Translations under genes and position numbers: made by a program | Part shown: positions 8,518 through 16,022 of the stretch, one piece after another | Numbering within the stretch: position 1 is the first letter of the stretch | Layout: every line of letters starts with the position of its first letter | From: JADHLJ01 sp038118725 | GTDB lineage: Bacteria; Pseudomonadota; Alphaproteobacteria; Thalassobaculales; Thalassobaculaceae | Direction: 5' to 3' | DNA: 24,509 bases | Assembly (NCBI GenBank): GCA_038118725.1 | Contig: JAYOIK010000075.1 | Coordinates: forward strand, 1-24,509 | Notes under the pieces: generated by a model | What the model was told of the DNA's origin: nothing | The model's input: the letters and a program-made list of their open reading frames with translations, nothing else | The model's database searches: none

Positions 8518-8617
8518 GCCCCTATCGACAAACGGCGCGCGATTTTCGTGGTCCCACCCACATCGTTCTCTTTCTTCACCGTTGTCCGTGCGTCTACTCC
8601 CTCGAATCTCCCAGCTG

Positions 8618-9472
8618 CTACGCCGTCGCGCCGATACCGGCGACCGTCGTGCGATGCATCACCCTCGGGTAACTCGGGTCCCAAGGGCGCCCTCTGTGCA
8701 GCGCGCAGCGGTTATCCCACATCACCAGATCATGTCGACGCCACTGATGACGGTACACGAATTCGTCCCGCGTGACATGTCGGTTGAGATCGCGGATCAA
8801 GGCTCGGCCCTCTTCAAGCTCCATATTCAGTACATAGGAAGCATGCGCGCCGACAAACAAATTTTTCCTTCCGGTCGCGGGATTGGAACGAATCATCGCC
8901 TGCTTAACCGGTGGAACCTCTTTTTTGTCGCGTTCCCGCAACAGGTTCGGATCAATAAGGGCGCGCGAATACGCGAAATCGTGAACACAGACCAGCCCCT
9001 CCAAGGCCTCCTTGCGCGCCTCGGGCAAGGCGTCGTAGGCCGCGCGCATGCTCGCGAATTCGGTCTCGCCGCCCTCCGGCGGCACTTGCCGACCGGACAA
9101 CAATGACGCGGTGGCGGGGACCTCCTTGAAGGAACTGTCGGTGTGCCACATCTGGTTGCCGGTATTGAACACCATCCGGCGATCCTCGGGCGGGATCACC
9201 GCGCCGGAGTCGTCTAGATTGGAGAGAATCGTGACCACCGTTCCCGCGCCCCCAGGATTGGAGTTCACCGTGGTTTCCAGGGCTCCGAAACGTTCCGAGA
9301 ACGCGACCTGCTGCGCGTCGGTGATGTCCTGATCCCGGAACACGAGAATCGAATGCTCGTCAAAGGCGTTCTGGATGACCTGGAAATCCGCGTCGGAAAC
9401 GGGCTTTCGCAAGTCCACGCCGCTGACCTCGGCGGCGAAATGCCCTGTAAGGCTCTTGACGGCCACGGTCAT
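8618..9472 (-). CDS. TfdA-like Fe(II)/2-oxoglutarate-dependent dioxygenase
   Basis: The 284-residue protein is closer to TfdA (2,4-D/2-oxoglutarate dioxygenase) than to TauD, from recalled motifs: GNQMWHTDSSF with iron ligands H110 and D112, then PPEGGETEFASMRAAYDALPE, and a C-terminal WDNRCALHRGRPWD with H259 and 2-oxoglutarate arginine R270 (or R274). TfdA-type enzymes hydroxylate alkoxy carbons and so cleave ethers; whether this one does is unknown. AGGGAGGG precedes the ATG at 9472 by about 5 bases. It is the first gene of the minus-strand run and diverges from the hydantoinase fusion. It differs clearly from the other dioxygenase of the window (1159-2016), so this is not a recent duplication. 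Confidence 0.9.
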   Translation of the reverse strand: MTVAVKSLTGHFAAEVSGVDLRKPVSDADFQVIQNAFDEHSILVFRDQDITDAQQVAFSERFGALETTVNSNPGGAGTVVTILSNLDDSGAVIPPEDRRMVFNTGNQMWHTDSSFKEVPATASLLSGRQVPPEGGETEFASMRAAYDALPEARKEALEGLVCVHDFAYSRALIDPNLLRERDKKEVPPVKQAMIRSNPATGRKNLFVGAHASYVLNMELEEGRALIRDLNRHVTRDEFVYRHQWRRHDLVMWDNRCALHRGRPWDPSYPRVMHRTTVAGIGATA

Positions 9473-9502
9473 GGCGCCCTCCCTGGATAATTAGCATACC
9501 GG

Positions 9503-9528
9503 CCCAATAACCAACCCCAATAACCAAC
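9503..9528. repeat. Perfect tandem 13-bp direct repeat upstream of the TfdA-like gene
   Basis: CCCAATAACCAAC occurs twice head to tail (9503-9515 and 9516-9528), 31-56 bases upstream of the TfdA-like start. On the minus strand the unit reads GTTGGTTATTGGG. The position suggests an activator or repressor binding site near the promoter, but no regulator is assigned. Confidence 0.6.
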
Positions 9529-9555
9529 AAGGGGCCGTCGGTCCAAAACAGCCTT

Positions 9556-9567
9556 GGAACGCGTTCC
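9556..9567. promoter_or_regulatory. Perfect 12-bp palindrome in the divergent promoter region
   Basis: GGAACGCGTTCC is its own reverse complement. A related inverted pair, GGAAC (9609-9613) and GTTCC (9621-9625), lies about 50 bases away, and AGTAC (9585-9589) faces GTACT (9600-9604) between them. All are in the 233-bp gap shared by the TfdA-like and hydantoinase genes, so these may be operators for a shared regulator. Confidence 0.4.
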
Positions 9568-9705
9568 ACGCCCGTCCACCGCTTAGTACACCGGGATGCG
9601 TACTGATCGGAACCTTGATCGTTCCGCCCGGGAGGGCGGTCGGGCATACTACCCGCGCGCCGAATCTGGCCAAGTAGGATTAGCTTGAAACCAGGGAACA
9701 CATCC

Positions 9706-12700
9706 ATGTCCGACACTCCAGCGACATCCCGCCACGCCCTCGGCATCGATATTGGCGGGACCTTCACGGACCTCGTCGCCTTGAACCTGGAAACCGGGAT
9801 TTGCCAAACCGCGAAGGTCTTGACCACGCCGGCGGACCCCCAGGCCGGCGTGGGCCACGGCATCGAGGAGTTGCTGCCCAAGATCGGCGGTGGTGGATCC
9901 GTGGTTCGCGTGGTTCACGCGACCACGCTCTTCAGCAACGCGGTCATCGAGCGGCGCGGCGCTAAGACCGGTTTGATCACCACCGAGGGCTTCCGGGATG
10001 TGTTGGAGCTCGGACGAGAGAGAAAATACGACATCTATGACCTGTTCCTTGAGTTTCCGGCGCCACTGGTCGAGCCCGCGCTTCGTCTCGAGGCGAAGGA
10101 ACGGATCGCCAGCGACGGCGAAGTGCTCACGCCGCTCGACGAGGCCGGCGTTATCACGGCGGCGGACAGGTTGGTCGAGGCCGGCGTCGAATCCGTCGCC
10201 ATCGCCTTTCTGAACGCTCACGTGAACGACACGCATGAGCGCGCGGCCGCCGACCTCATAACCGCCCGCCACCCGGGGCTATCGGTGACGCTCTCCTCCG
10301 AGGTTAGCCGCGAATCCGGCGAGTTCGAGCGCGGCTCCACCGCCGCGATCAATGCCTTTATCAAGCCTCTGGCCGGCCGGTACATTGACGGTCTCGTCTC
10401 GGTTCTTCGGGACGCCGGTGTCGGGGCGCCGTTGATGCTGATGCTCTCCAACGGCGGCTTGACCCATGCCGAGGAGGCCAGACGGGTACCGGTTCAACTC
10501 CTGGAATCCGGCCCGGCGGCGGGCGCCCTCTCCGCCGCTCTCATTGGCGGCGCGGCGGGCGAGGATCGCCTGCTGGCCTTCGACATGGGCGGCACCACCG
10601 CGAAAATCGCCATCGTCGACGACGGCGCGCCGGAGGTCGCCTACAGCTTCGAGGCGGCGCGCGAGCGGCGCTTCGCCCCCGGTAGCGGCTTGCCGGTGAA
10701 CATCACGACGGTGGAACTGGTTGAGATCGGCGCCGGCGGCGGTAGCATCGCCCGGCGTGATCCCCTGGGACTGTTGAAGGTCGGCCCGAGAAGCGCCAGC
10801 GCCGTGCCGGGCCCGGCCTGCTATGGCCGTGGCGGCACGGAGCCGACGGTGACCGACGCCGACCTGTTGCTCGGCTATCTCGACCCGGCGGGTTTCTCTT
10901 CCAGCGCGCTTACCATCGATGTCGGAGCCGCCGATACCGCCGCCGCGCGGCTTGGCGAGAGCCTGGATATGACAAGCGCCGACACCGCGCTCGGCATCCA
11001 CGAGGTGGTTTGCGAGACCATGGCCCGCGCGGCACAAGTCCATCTGGCCAAGAAAGGCCGCGACCCGCGCGACTACACGCTTTACGCGACCGGGGGCGCG
11101 GCGCCGGTTCATGCCTGCGCGGTCGCCGGAAGGCTCGGCATCTCCCGAGTGATCATTCCTCCCGCGGCCGGTGTCGCCTCGGCGCTCGGTCTCGCGGTCG
11201 CGCCGGCGCGGGTGGACCGCACGGCGGCCGTCGCCGGACGGGTCAACGCACTACGCCTCGCCGATCTCGAGCGGATTTACCAAAAACTCGAGAACGACGC
11301 CGGAAAAGTCGTCAAGGCCTCCGCGGGGAACACGGAAGCCACGTCAACCAGGCTTGCCGAGCTGCGCTACGCGGGGCAAGGCGCGGTTCTGGTCGTCGAC
11401 ATTACCCAATGCCTCGCCGCGAGCGATCCCGCCGCCGCGATCACCGAAGCCTTTCACAACGCCCACGAGAATGCCTATGGCCGCCGCCTCGACGCGGTCG
11501 AGGTGGAACTGATGACGGCAAGGGTTAGCGTTCAAGCACCCACCGTTCCGGCGGGCCTGCAACCGCGATTGGGCGAGCAAGGCGACGATGAAGCAGCGGA
11601 GCGCGCGCGGGAGGTTCGCCTGCCTGGATGGGACGGGCCGCGCCCGGTTCGAGTTCACACGCGTTCCGCCCTGCCGGCGAACCTCAAGATCAACGGCGCG
11701 GCGGTCATTGAAGAAGGCCAGTCGACAACCGTCCTGCCCGACGGCGCCCGCATGACAATCGATGCCGCCAGCAACATGGTGATCGACATCAATGCCGCCA
11801 CGCGGGCCGGGGCGTCTCGTGACACCAGTTTGGAAAACCCGATTCACCTTGAGATCCTGTGGAACCGGATGATCGCCGCCGTGGATGAAGCCGCCGCGTC
11901 ATTGCTGCGTTCGGCATTTTCAACGGTGGTGCGCGAATCCTACGATTTCTCCTGTGTGGTCACGGACGCCGAGGGCCACGCCCTTGCCCAGGCGAGCGAC
12001 AGCATTCCCTCCTTTATCGGCACCTTGCCGGACACGGTTAAGCACTTTATCGCCGCCTTCCCTCCCGAGACCCTCGCCCCGGGAGACGTGCTGATCACCA
12101 ACGATCCGCACATGGGCACCGGACATCTTCCGGATATCTCGGTCTGCCGTCCGCTGTTCAGCGGCGAGACCTTGATCGGATTCGCCGCGAGCACGGCGCA
12201 CGCTCCGGATATCGGCGGAAAGATCCGCTCTCCGGAGCCGCGCGAGATTTTCGAGGAAGGCCTGCAGATACCACTGCTCAAGCTCCACGAGGCGGGCGTC
12301 CCGAACCAGACCCTCATGGCGTTCCTGCGTACCAATGTCCGGGTACCGGATCAGGTCGAGGGTGACCTTGAGGCACAGCTCGGCGCGCTCGCGATCATGG
12401 AGCGCCGCATGGACGAGTTGATCAAGACCTACGGCCTCACCGATCTGGCCGAGTTGTCTCGCGCGGTCTGTACCCGAACCGAAACGGCGGTCCGAGGGGC
12501 GATCGCGGCCCTGCCGGACGGCCGCTACGCCGCCAGCGTCACCACGGACGGCCTCGCGGACGTGCCCTTGGAAATCAAAGTGGAAGTCGAAGTCGCCGGC
12601 GACGAGGTGCGCATCGATTTCGCGGGCTCGTCCGAGCAGGTACCAAAAGCCGTCAATTGCCCGCTCTGCTATACCCGCGCCATGTCGTCCTACGCGATCA

Positions 12701-13371
12701 AGGCGGCACTAGCGCCGGAATTGCCGAACAATGACGGGGCGCTGCGCCCGATATCCCTGACCGCGCCCGAGGGAAGCATCGTCAACCCATTGCATCCCGC
12801 GTCGGTCGGCAGTCGGGTTCTGACCGGCCACTATATCCCGGCCCTAGTCATGGACGCGCTGGCGGGGATCGCGCCCGACAAGGTTCTGGCCGGCGCCGGC
12901 TCGCCGATCTGGTGCGTGAACATCAACGGCAGCAATCCCGACGGCTCGCCCGCCGCCGGCCTGTTCTTCTTCAATGGCGGCATGGGCGCGTCGGCCTCCG
13001 GCGACGGCCTGTCCTGCGTCAGTTGGCCCTCCAACATCTCCACGACACCCGCCGAGGAGATCGAGCACCGCTTGCCGATCAGGGTCCTACGCCGCTCCCT
13101 GCGCGAGGGGTCGGGAGGACCCGGCGCGTTCACCGGCGGTCGCGGCCAGGAGGTCGAGCTTGAATATATCGGCGCCCGCCCCGGCGCGGTGGCCTTCCTC
13201 GCCGAGCGCACCAAGGCTCCAGCCAACGGTATCGCCGGCGGCGGCCAGGGAGCGCCGGGCCGTCTGGAGATCGACGGCAAAACCGCCGATCCCAAGGCTC
13301 AGCACCTCGTCAATCCCGGCAGCCGGATCGTCCTGGCGACACCCGGAGGCGGCGGCTACGGCGCGGCGTGA
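9706..13371 (+). CDS. Fused hydantoinase A/B protein (5-oxoprolinase-like)
   Basis: The 1221-residue protein joins an N-terminal HyuA/ATPase half (about residues 10-690, ATP motif GIDIGGTFTD at 13-22 and DMGGTTAK near 300) to a C-terminal HyuB half (from about 708, NPIHLEILWNRM, NDPHMGTGHLPD). This is the architecture of ATP-dependent 5-oxoprolinase and of fused N-methylhydantoinases, which open cyclic imides or lactams at the cost of ATP. The total is slightly shorter than the roughly 1290 residues I recall for eukaryotic-type 5-oxoprolinase. The ATG at 9706 follows AGGGAAC; an upstream in-frame TTG at 9685 has no better site. It stands alone on the plus strand and diverges from the TfdA-like gene. 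The substrate may be 5-oxoproline, a hydantoin, or a related cyclic amide. Confidence 0.92.
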   Translation: MSDTPATSRHALGIDIGGTFTDLVALNLETGICQTAKVLTTPADPQAGVGHGIEELLPKIGGGGSVVRVVHATTLFSNAVIERRGAKTGLITTEGFRDVLELGRERKYDIYDLFLEFPAPLVEPALRLEAKERIASDGEVLTPLDEAGVITAADRLVEAGVESVAIAFLNAHVNDTHERAAADLITARHPGLSVTLSSEVSRESGEFERGSTAAINAFIKPLAGRYIDGLVSVLRDAGVGAPLMLMLSNGGLTHAEEARRVPVQLLESGPAAGALSAALIGGAAGEDRLLAFDMGGTTAKIAIVDDGAPEVAYSFEAARERRFAPGSGLPVNITTVELVEIGAGGGSIARRDPLGLLKVGPRSASAVPGPACYGRGGTEPTVTDADLLLGYLDPAGFSSSALTIDVGAADTAAARLGESLDMTSADTALGIHEVVCETMARAAQVHLAKKGRDPRDYTLYATGGAAPVHACAVAGRLGISRVIIPPAAGVASALGLAVAPARVDRTAAVAGRVNALRLADLERIYQKLENDAGKVVKASAGNTEATSTRLAELRYAGQGAVLVVDITQCLAASDPAAAITEAFHNAHENAYGRRLDAVEVELMTARVSVQAPTVPAGLQPRLGEQGDDEAAERAREVRLPGWDGPRPVRVHTRSALPANLKINGAAVIEEGQSTTVLPDGARMTIDAASNMVIDINAATRAGASRDTSLENPIHLEILWNRMIAAVDEAAASLLRSAFSTVVRESYDFSCVVTDAEGHALAQASDSIPSFIGTLPDTVKHFIAAFPPETLAPGDVLITNDPHMGTGHLPDISVCRPLFSGETLIGFAASTAHAPDIGGKIRSPEPREIFEEGLQIPLLKLHEAGVPNQTLMAFLRTNVRVPDQVEGDLEAQLGALAIMERRMDELIKTYGLTDLAELSRAVCTRTETAVRGAIAALPDGRYAASVTTDGLADVPLEIKVEVEVAGDEVRIDFAGSSEQVPKAVNCPLCYTRAMSSYAIKAALAPELPNNDGALRPISLTAPEGSIVNPLHPASVGSRVLTGHYIPALVMDALAGIAPDKVLAGAGSPIWCVNINGSNPDGSPAAGLFFFNGGMGASASGDGLSCVSWPSNISTTPAEEIEHRLPIRVLRRSLREGSGGPGAFTGGRGQEVELEYIGARPGAVAFLAERTKAPANGIAGGGQGAPGRLEIDGKTADPKAQHLVNPGSRIVLATPGGGGYGAA

Positions 13372-13433
13372 ATCGTGGTCGGGTTTTCGAGGGCGTGGCT
13401 TTAGCCGAGTGGCATGGACACCATTCTTGGTCA

Positions 13434-13462
13434 TCCCGGCGAAAGCTCATTGCTGTCCGGGA
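13434..13462 (+). repeat. 29-bp hairpin repeat, first copy
   Basis: The segment begins TCCCGG and ends CCGGGA, so its ends pair. It matches the reverse complement of 13806-13834 at about 23 of 29 positions. It begins directly after GGTCA, similar to the GTCATCCCGG beginning common in alphaproteobacterial intergenic palindromes. It lies 62 bases past the hydantoinase stop. Confidence 0.6.
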
Positions 13463-13494
13463 AAATCTCGACGTCGCGCGTGACCGCATGAACC

Positions 13495-13565
13495 CGTCGC
13501 CCCAGCGAAAGCTGGGGCTCAACTCCGCTTGCCAAAAGCCCCGGCGTTCGCCGGCGCGACGGAGA
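13495..13565 (-). repeat. 71-bp dispersed double-hairpin repeat, copy B (inverted)
   Basis: The reverse complement matches 26-96 with four mismatches. Hairpins are perfect here: CCCCAGC-GAAA-GCTGGGG at 13500-13517 and CCGGCG-TT-CGCCGG at 13541-13554. Several of the differences between copies fall in hairpin arms or loops. Its orientation is opposite to copy A, 13.4 kb away. Confidence 0.8.
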
Positions 13566-13805
13566 AAATGGGTGCGCGGTGGATAGGCTATGAACCCCGG
13601 AAAATCAGGCTTTCTCGTCGTCCTCGCGCAAGCGGGGACCTCCCATCCGTTGATATCGGTCCCGCCATTTCCGTTTTTTAGAGGCCCCCGCGTCCGCGAG
13701 GGCGACGGTCTTGGGTTGTGGTCGGGCGAGTGATCAAGTTCGAGACCGATACCAATGAACAAAAACCGGACAATACCAATATCTTGTACCGTTCCACTGG
13801 AGTTT

Positions 13806-13834
13806 TCCCGGACAGTAGTGAGCGAAGGCCGGGA
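13806..13834 (-). repeat. 29-bp hairpin repeat, second copy (inverted)
   Basis: TCCCGG and CCGGGA ends pair as in the copy at 13434-13462, and the reverse complement matches that copy at about 23 of 29 positions. No coding context. Confidence 0.55.
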
Positions 13835-13920
13835 CCCATTCCTCCGGCCTTTCCACCGCCTCGTGGGGCGGTCAGATGTTCGATTGAAACACCTTGCGGC
13901 GGATAGGTTCGCGGAATGCG

Positions 13921-13938
13921 TCCCGCCTTTCGGCGGGA
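13921..13938. repeat. Perfect hairpin TCCCGCC-TTTC-GGCGGGA
   Basis: Seven-base arms with a four-base loop (GAAA on the minus strand), followed by TGACGG. This is the short form of the intergenic palindromes seen elsewhere in the window. Confidence 0.6.
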
Positions 13939-14078
13939 TGACGGGCGTTGTTGGAGGATGGTGGCGCGTGTGATTGCGACGGCCAATCGTTGTCCGCCAC
14001 CTCCCCCTTTCTCACTTTGGCGAAGTTTCGCCAGGGATACGGGAACGGGAACGGCATCCTCATCCACGCCCCCTCAAC

Positions 14079-14843
14079 TCAAGGAAACGTCGCGCTGATT
14101 CTCCCCATCGCGCCGAAATCGGCGACCACCGAATCCCCTTTTTCCAGGGGGCGCATGCCGGTGCAGGTACCGGTCATCAGATAGTCGCCGGCCCGCAAGC
14201 CGCAGCCTTCGAGGAAGGAATGGTTCGCCGTCCAGCCGGCGGCGTCGAAGATATGCTCCCACATCAACTCGTTCGCCGCGCCCGTGACCACATGCTCGCC
14301 GTTGATCGCGAGGCTGACCGGGTTGGCCATCAGATCGAGACCGCTCCAGTCGGTCACCTCCGGGCCGAGCACCATTCCCGCGTTCACGCCGCAATCCGCC
14401 ACCGCGCGATAGCTGGCGCCGGCGCCCTCGCCCTCGAAACGGAAGCGGATGATCTCGAAAGAGGTGAAGATGGACCCGACCGCCGCCTCGCATTCGGCGC
14501 GGGAATAGGGTTCGGCCCGGAACGGGAGATCCGACTTGAGACGCAGGGTCATCTCGGCCTCCAGCCGATAGCCCGGCTGAAACGGGATGACGTCGCCGTC
14601 GCGCCAGGTATATTCGTTGAATATCGGGCCGAGGAAAGGACGCTCAACCCCGAGCACGCCGAGTAGGGGCTCCGTGGTCGCGCCGATCTTCCAGCCCGCG
14701 GGCTCCAGCCCCGACAGGTTGATCATCTCGCGTTGGATGTCATAGGCCGCGTCCTCGGTCGCCGGGAGGCCCTCGAAGTCACGAGGGATCACCGTCGCCG
14801 CCAAACGCGCGTTCCATAGTTCTTGAGCCGGGTTGCTCGCCAT
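14079..14843 (-). CDS. 2-keto-4-pentenoate hydratase-like protein (MhpD/FAH superfamily)
   Basis: The 254-residue protein has the MhpD-type layout: GWKIGATTEPLLGVLGVERPFLGPIF in the first third, an E95-x-E97 metal motif in LEAEM, and a C-terminal MTGTCTGMRPLEKGDSV segment. Relatives hydrate 2-hydroxypentadienoate or decarboxylate 4-oxalocrotonate in meta-cleavage pathways, using Mg2+. The ATG at 14843 is preceded by AAGGGAGA, 7 bases away; a GTG at 14879 would start inside the upstream gene. It is the last gene of a four-gene operon (LLM, VOC, PLP protein, this), starting 13 bases after the previous stop. In that setting it may act on an unsaturated 2-keto acid made by the upstream enzymes. 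Confidence 0.87.
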   Translation of the reverse strand: MASNPAQELWNARLAATVIPRDFEGLPATEDAAYDIQREMINLSGLEPAGWKIGATTEPLLGVLGVERPFLGPIFNEYTWRDGDVIPFQPGYRLEAEMTLRLKSDLPFRAEPYSRAECEAAVGSIFTSFEIIRFRFEGEGAGASYRAVADCGVNAGMVLGPEVTDWSGLDLMANPVSLAINGEHVVTGAANELMWEHIFDAAGWTANHSFLEGCGLRAGDYLMTGTCTGMRPLEKGDSVVADFGAMGRISATFP

Positions 14844-14856
14844 CACTTGATCTCCC

Positions 14857-16020
14857 TTAATCGGATTGTTCTCGGTCACGTGGGATCACCGGCATGCGCG
14901 CGCTCAACGACAGCATGCACGCGATGCTCGTCCCGCCCTGCCAGCGCGCGTATTCGGCGATATCGATCCGCCGATCTCCCGCTCCGCCGACAATCGTCAC
15001 GGTGTCGCCGATGGCGATCTCGACATCGCTTGGAACCTCGATCACCAGATGCTCCAGCGAGCCGCCGAGAACCTTCAGGCGCCGGCCCTTGAACAAGACC
15101 TCCGCCGTCTCGCCATCCACCGCCGAACGGTTGCCGTCGTTCAGGCCGCAGGGCACCACCACGGTCCGTCGCTCCTTGCGGTCTCCATGGTAGGCGCCGC
15201 GCCCGATCAGGGCGTCGTCGTGATCGGTGATGTCGATCACCCGGCTTTTGACCGCGCCGAGCACCGGCTTGAAGCCTTGCAAGGGCGCCAGGCCCGATAC
15301 CACCGACGGCATGCCGTAAAGGACATGTCCCGGACAGATCGCGTTGCAGTCGTCCTGCCAGCCCACCATCAGGGCGGAACTCGCCAGGGCCTGGGTGACC
15401 GGGATGTCGTGGCCGCGCGCGCGGAGCTCCCGCAGCACGCCGTAGAAAAGATCCAAGCGCTCGCGCGCATAGGCCATGCCGCCAGCGTCCTTGAAGGACA
15501 GGTGCGTGTAGATACCCTCGACGTCGACACCGTCGAGCGAGGCGATGTGATCCACCAATCCGGGCGCGTCGGCCAGGCTGACACCCAGCCGTCCCATGCC
15601 GCAATCGACCTTGATGAAGACCTTCGCCGGGGACGATCCAGCGGCTTTCGCGGCGGCCTCCGCGCCGCCTCGGTCGTAAACCGTGGGCATGAAGGCGGCG
15701 TCGACCAGTTCGGTGATCCCCTCCGGCAGGCTCCCGGCGAGCATGACGATGGGCGTCGACACGCCCGCCGCGCGCACCGCCTTCGCTTCCGAGAAGGAGC
15801 CGGTCGCCAACATCTCCACGCCCGCCGTCTCCAGTGCGCGGGCGACCGGGATGATGCCATGGCCATAGGCATTCGCCTTGACCGACGCGATGACCTTTAC
15901 CCCGGGCCGCGCCCGACGGCGTATCTCGGCGAGATTGGCGGCGACCGCCTCGGTATCGATCTCCATCCAGGTCGGATGCGTGGCGGCCACGGAAGCGACA
16001 CCGGAGACGACGCTTGTCAC
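14857..16020 (-). CDS. Alanine-racemase-like PLP protein with non-racemase active site
   Basis: A 387-residue fold-type III PLP protein. An N-terminal barrel carries the PLP lysine K48 in SVKANAYGHG; R144 (KVDCGMGRLG) and H173 (YTHL) match Arg136 and His166 of the Geobacillus enzyme. However, alignment from memory gives Leu293 (GLNDG) at the catalytic Tyr265, Cys229 (ICPGHVLYG) at the PLP-contacting Arg219, Gln210 at His200, Leu322-Glu323 at Met312-Asp313, and no Tyr at position 354. A classic two-base alanine racemase is therefore unlikely; another racemase, a lyase or a decarboxylase is possible. The GTG start at 16020 has GGAGG 7 bases upstream, overlapping the end of the VOC gene. It is the third gene of the LLM-VOC-PLP-hydratase operon. 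Confidence 0.85.
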   Translation of the reverse strand: MTSVVSGVASVAATHPTWMEIDTEAVAANLAEIRRRARPGVKVIASVKANAYGHGIIPVARALETAGVEMLATGSFSEAKAVRAAGVSTPIVMLAGSLPEGITELVDAAFMPTVYDRGGAEAAAKAAGSSPAKVFIKVDCGMGRLGVSLADAPGLVDHIASLDGVDVEGIYTHLSFKDAGGMAYARERLDLFYGVLRELRARGHDIPVTQALASSALMVGWQDDCNAICPGHVLYGMPSVVSGLAPLQGFKPVLGAVKSRVIDITDHDDALIGRGAYHGDRKERRTVVVPCGLNDGNRSAVDGETAEVLFKGRRLKVLGGSLEHLVIEVPSDVEIAIGDTVTIVGGAGDRRIDIAEYARWQGGTSIACMLSLSARMPVIPRDREQSD

Positions 16021-16022
16021 GC

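Larger units (their letters stand above)
13372..14078. other. Gene-free region rich in dispersed hairpin repeats
   Basis: About 700 bases between convergent genes (hydantoinase fusion and hydratase). I find no convincing gene; open frames here lack family features. It holds at least six hairpins, including those listed separately, plus 13622-13637 (GCAA loop), 13685-13702, and 14018-14033 (TGGCGAA-GT-TTCGCCA). The last lies 46 bases beyond the hydratase stop and could help end that transcript, although no T-tract follows. The density suggests a REP-like insertion hotspot. Confidence 0.75.

Noticed and set aside
26..13565. Possible composite transposon bounded by inverted 71-bp repeats
   Set aside because: There is no transposase or target-site duplication, the repeats are hairpin units, and a third decayed copy lies inside.
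13372..14078. Rho-independent terminators between the convergent genes
   Set aside because: The hairpins are strong, but none is followed by a T-rich tract on the relevant strand, so I list them as repeats only.
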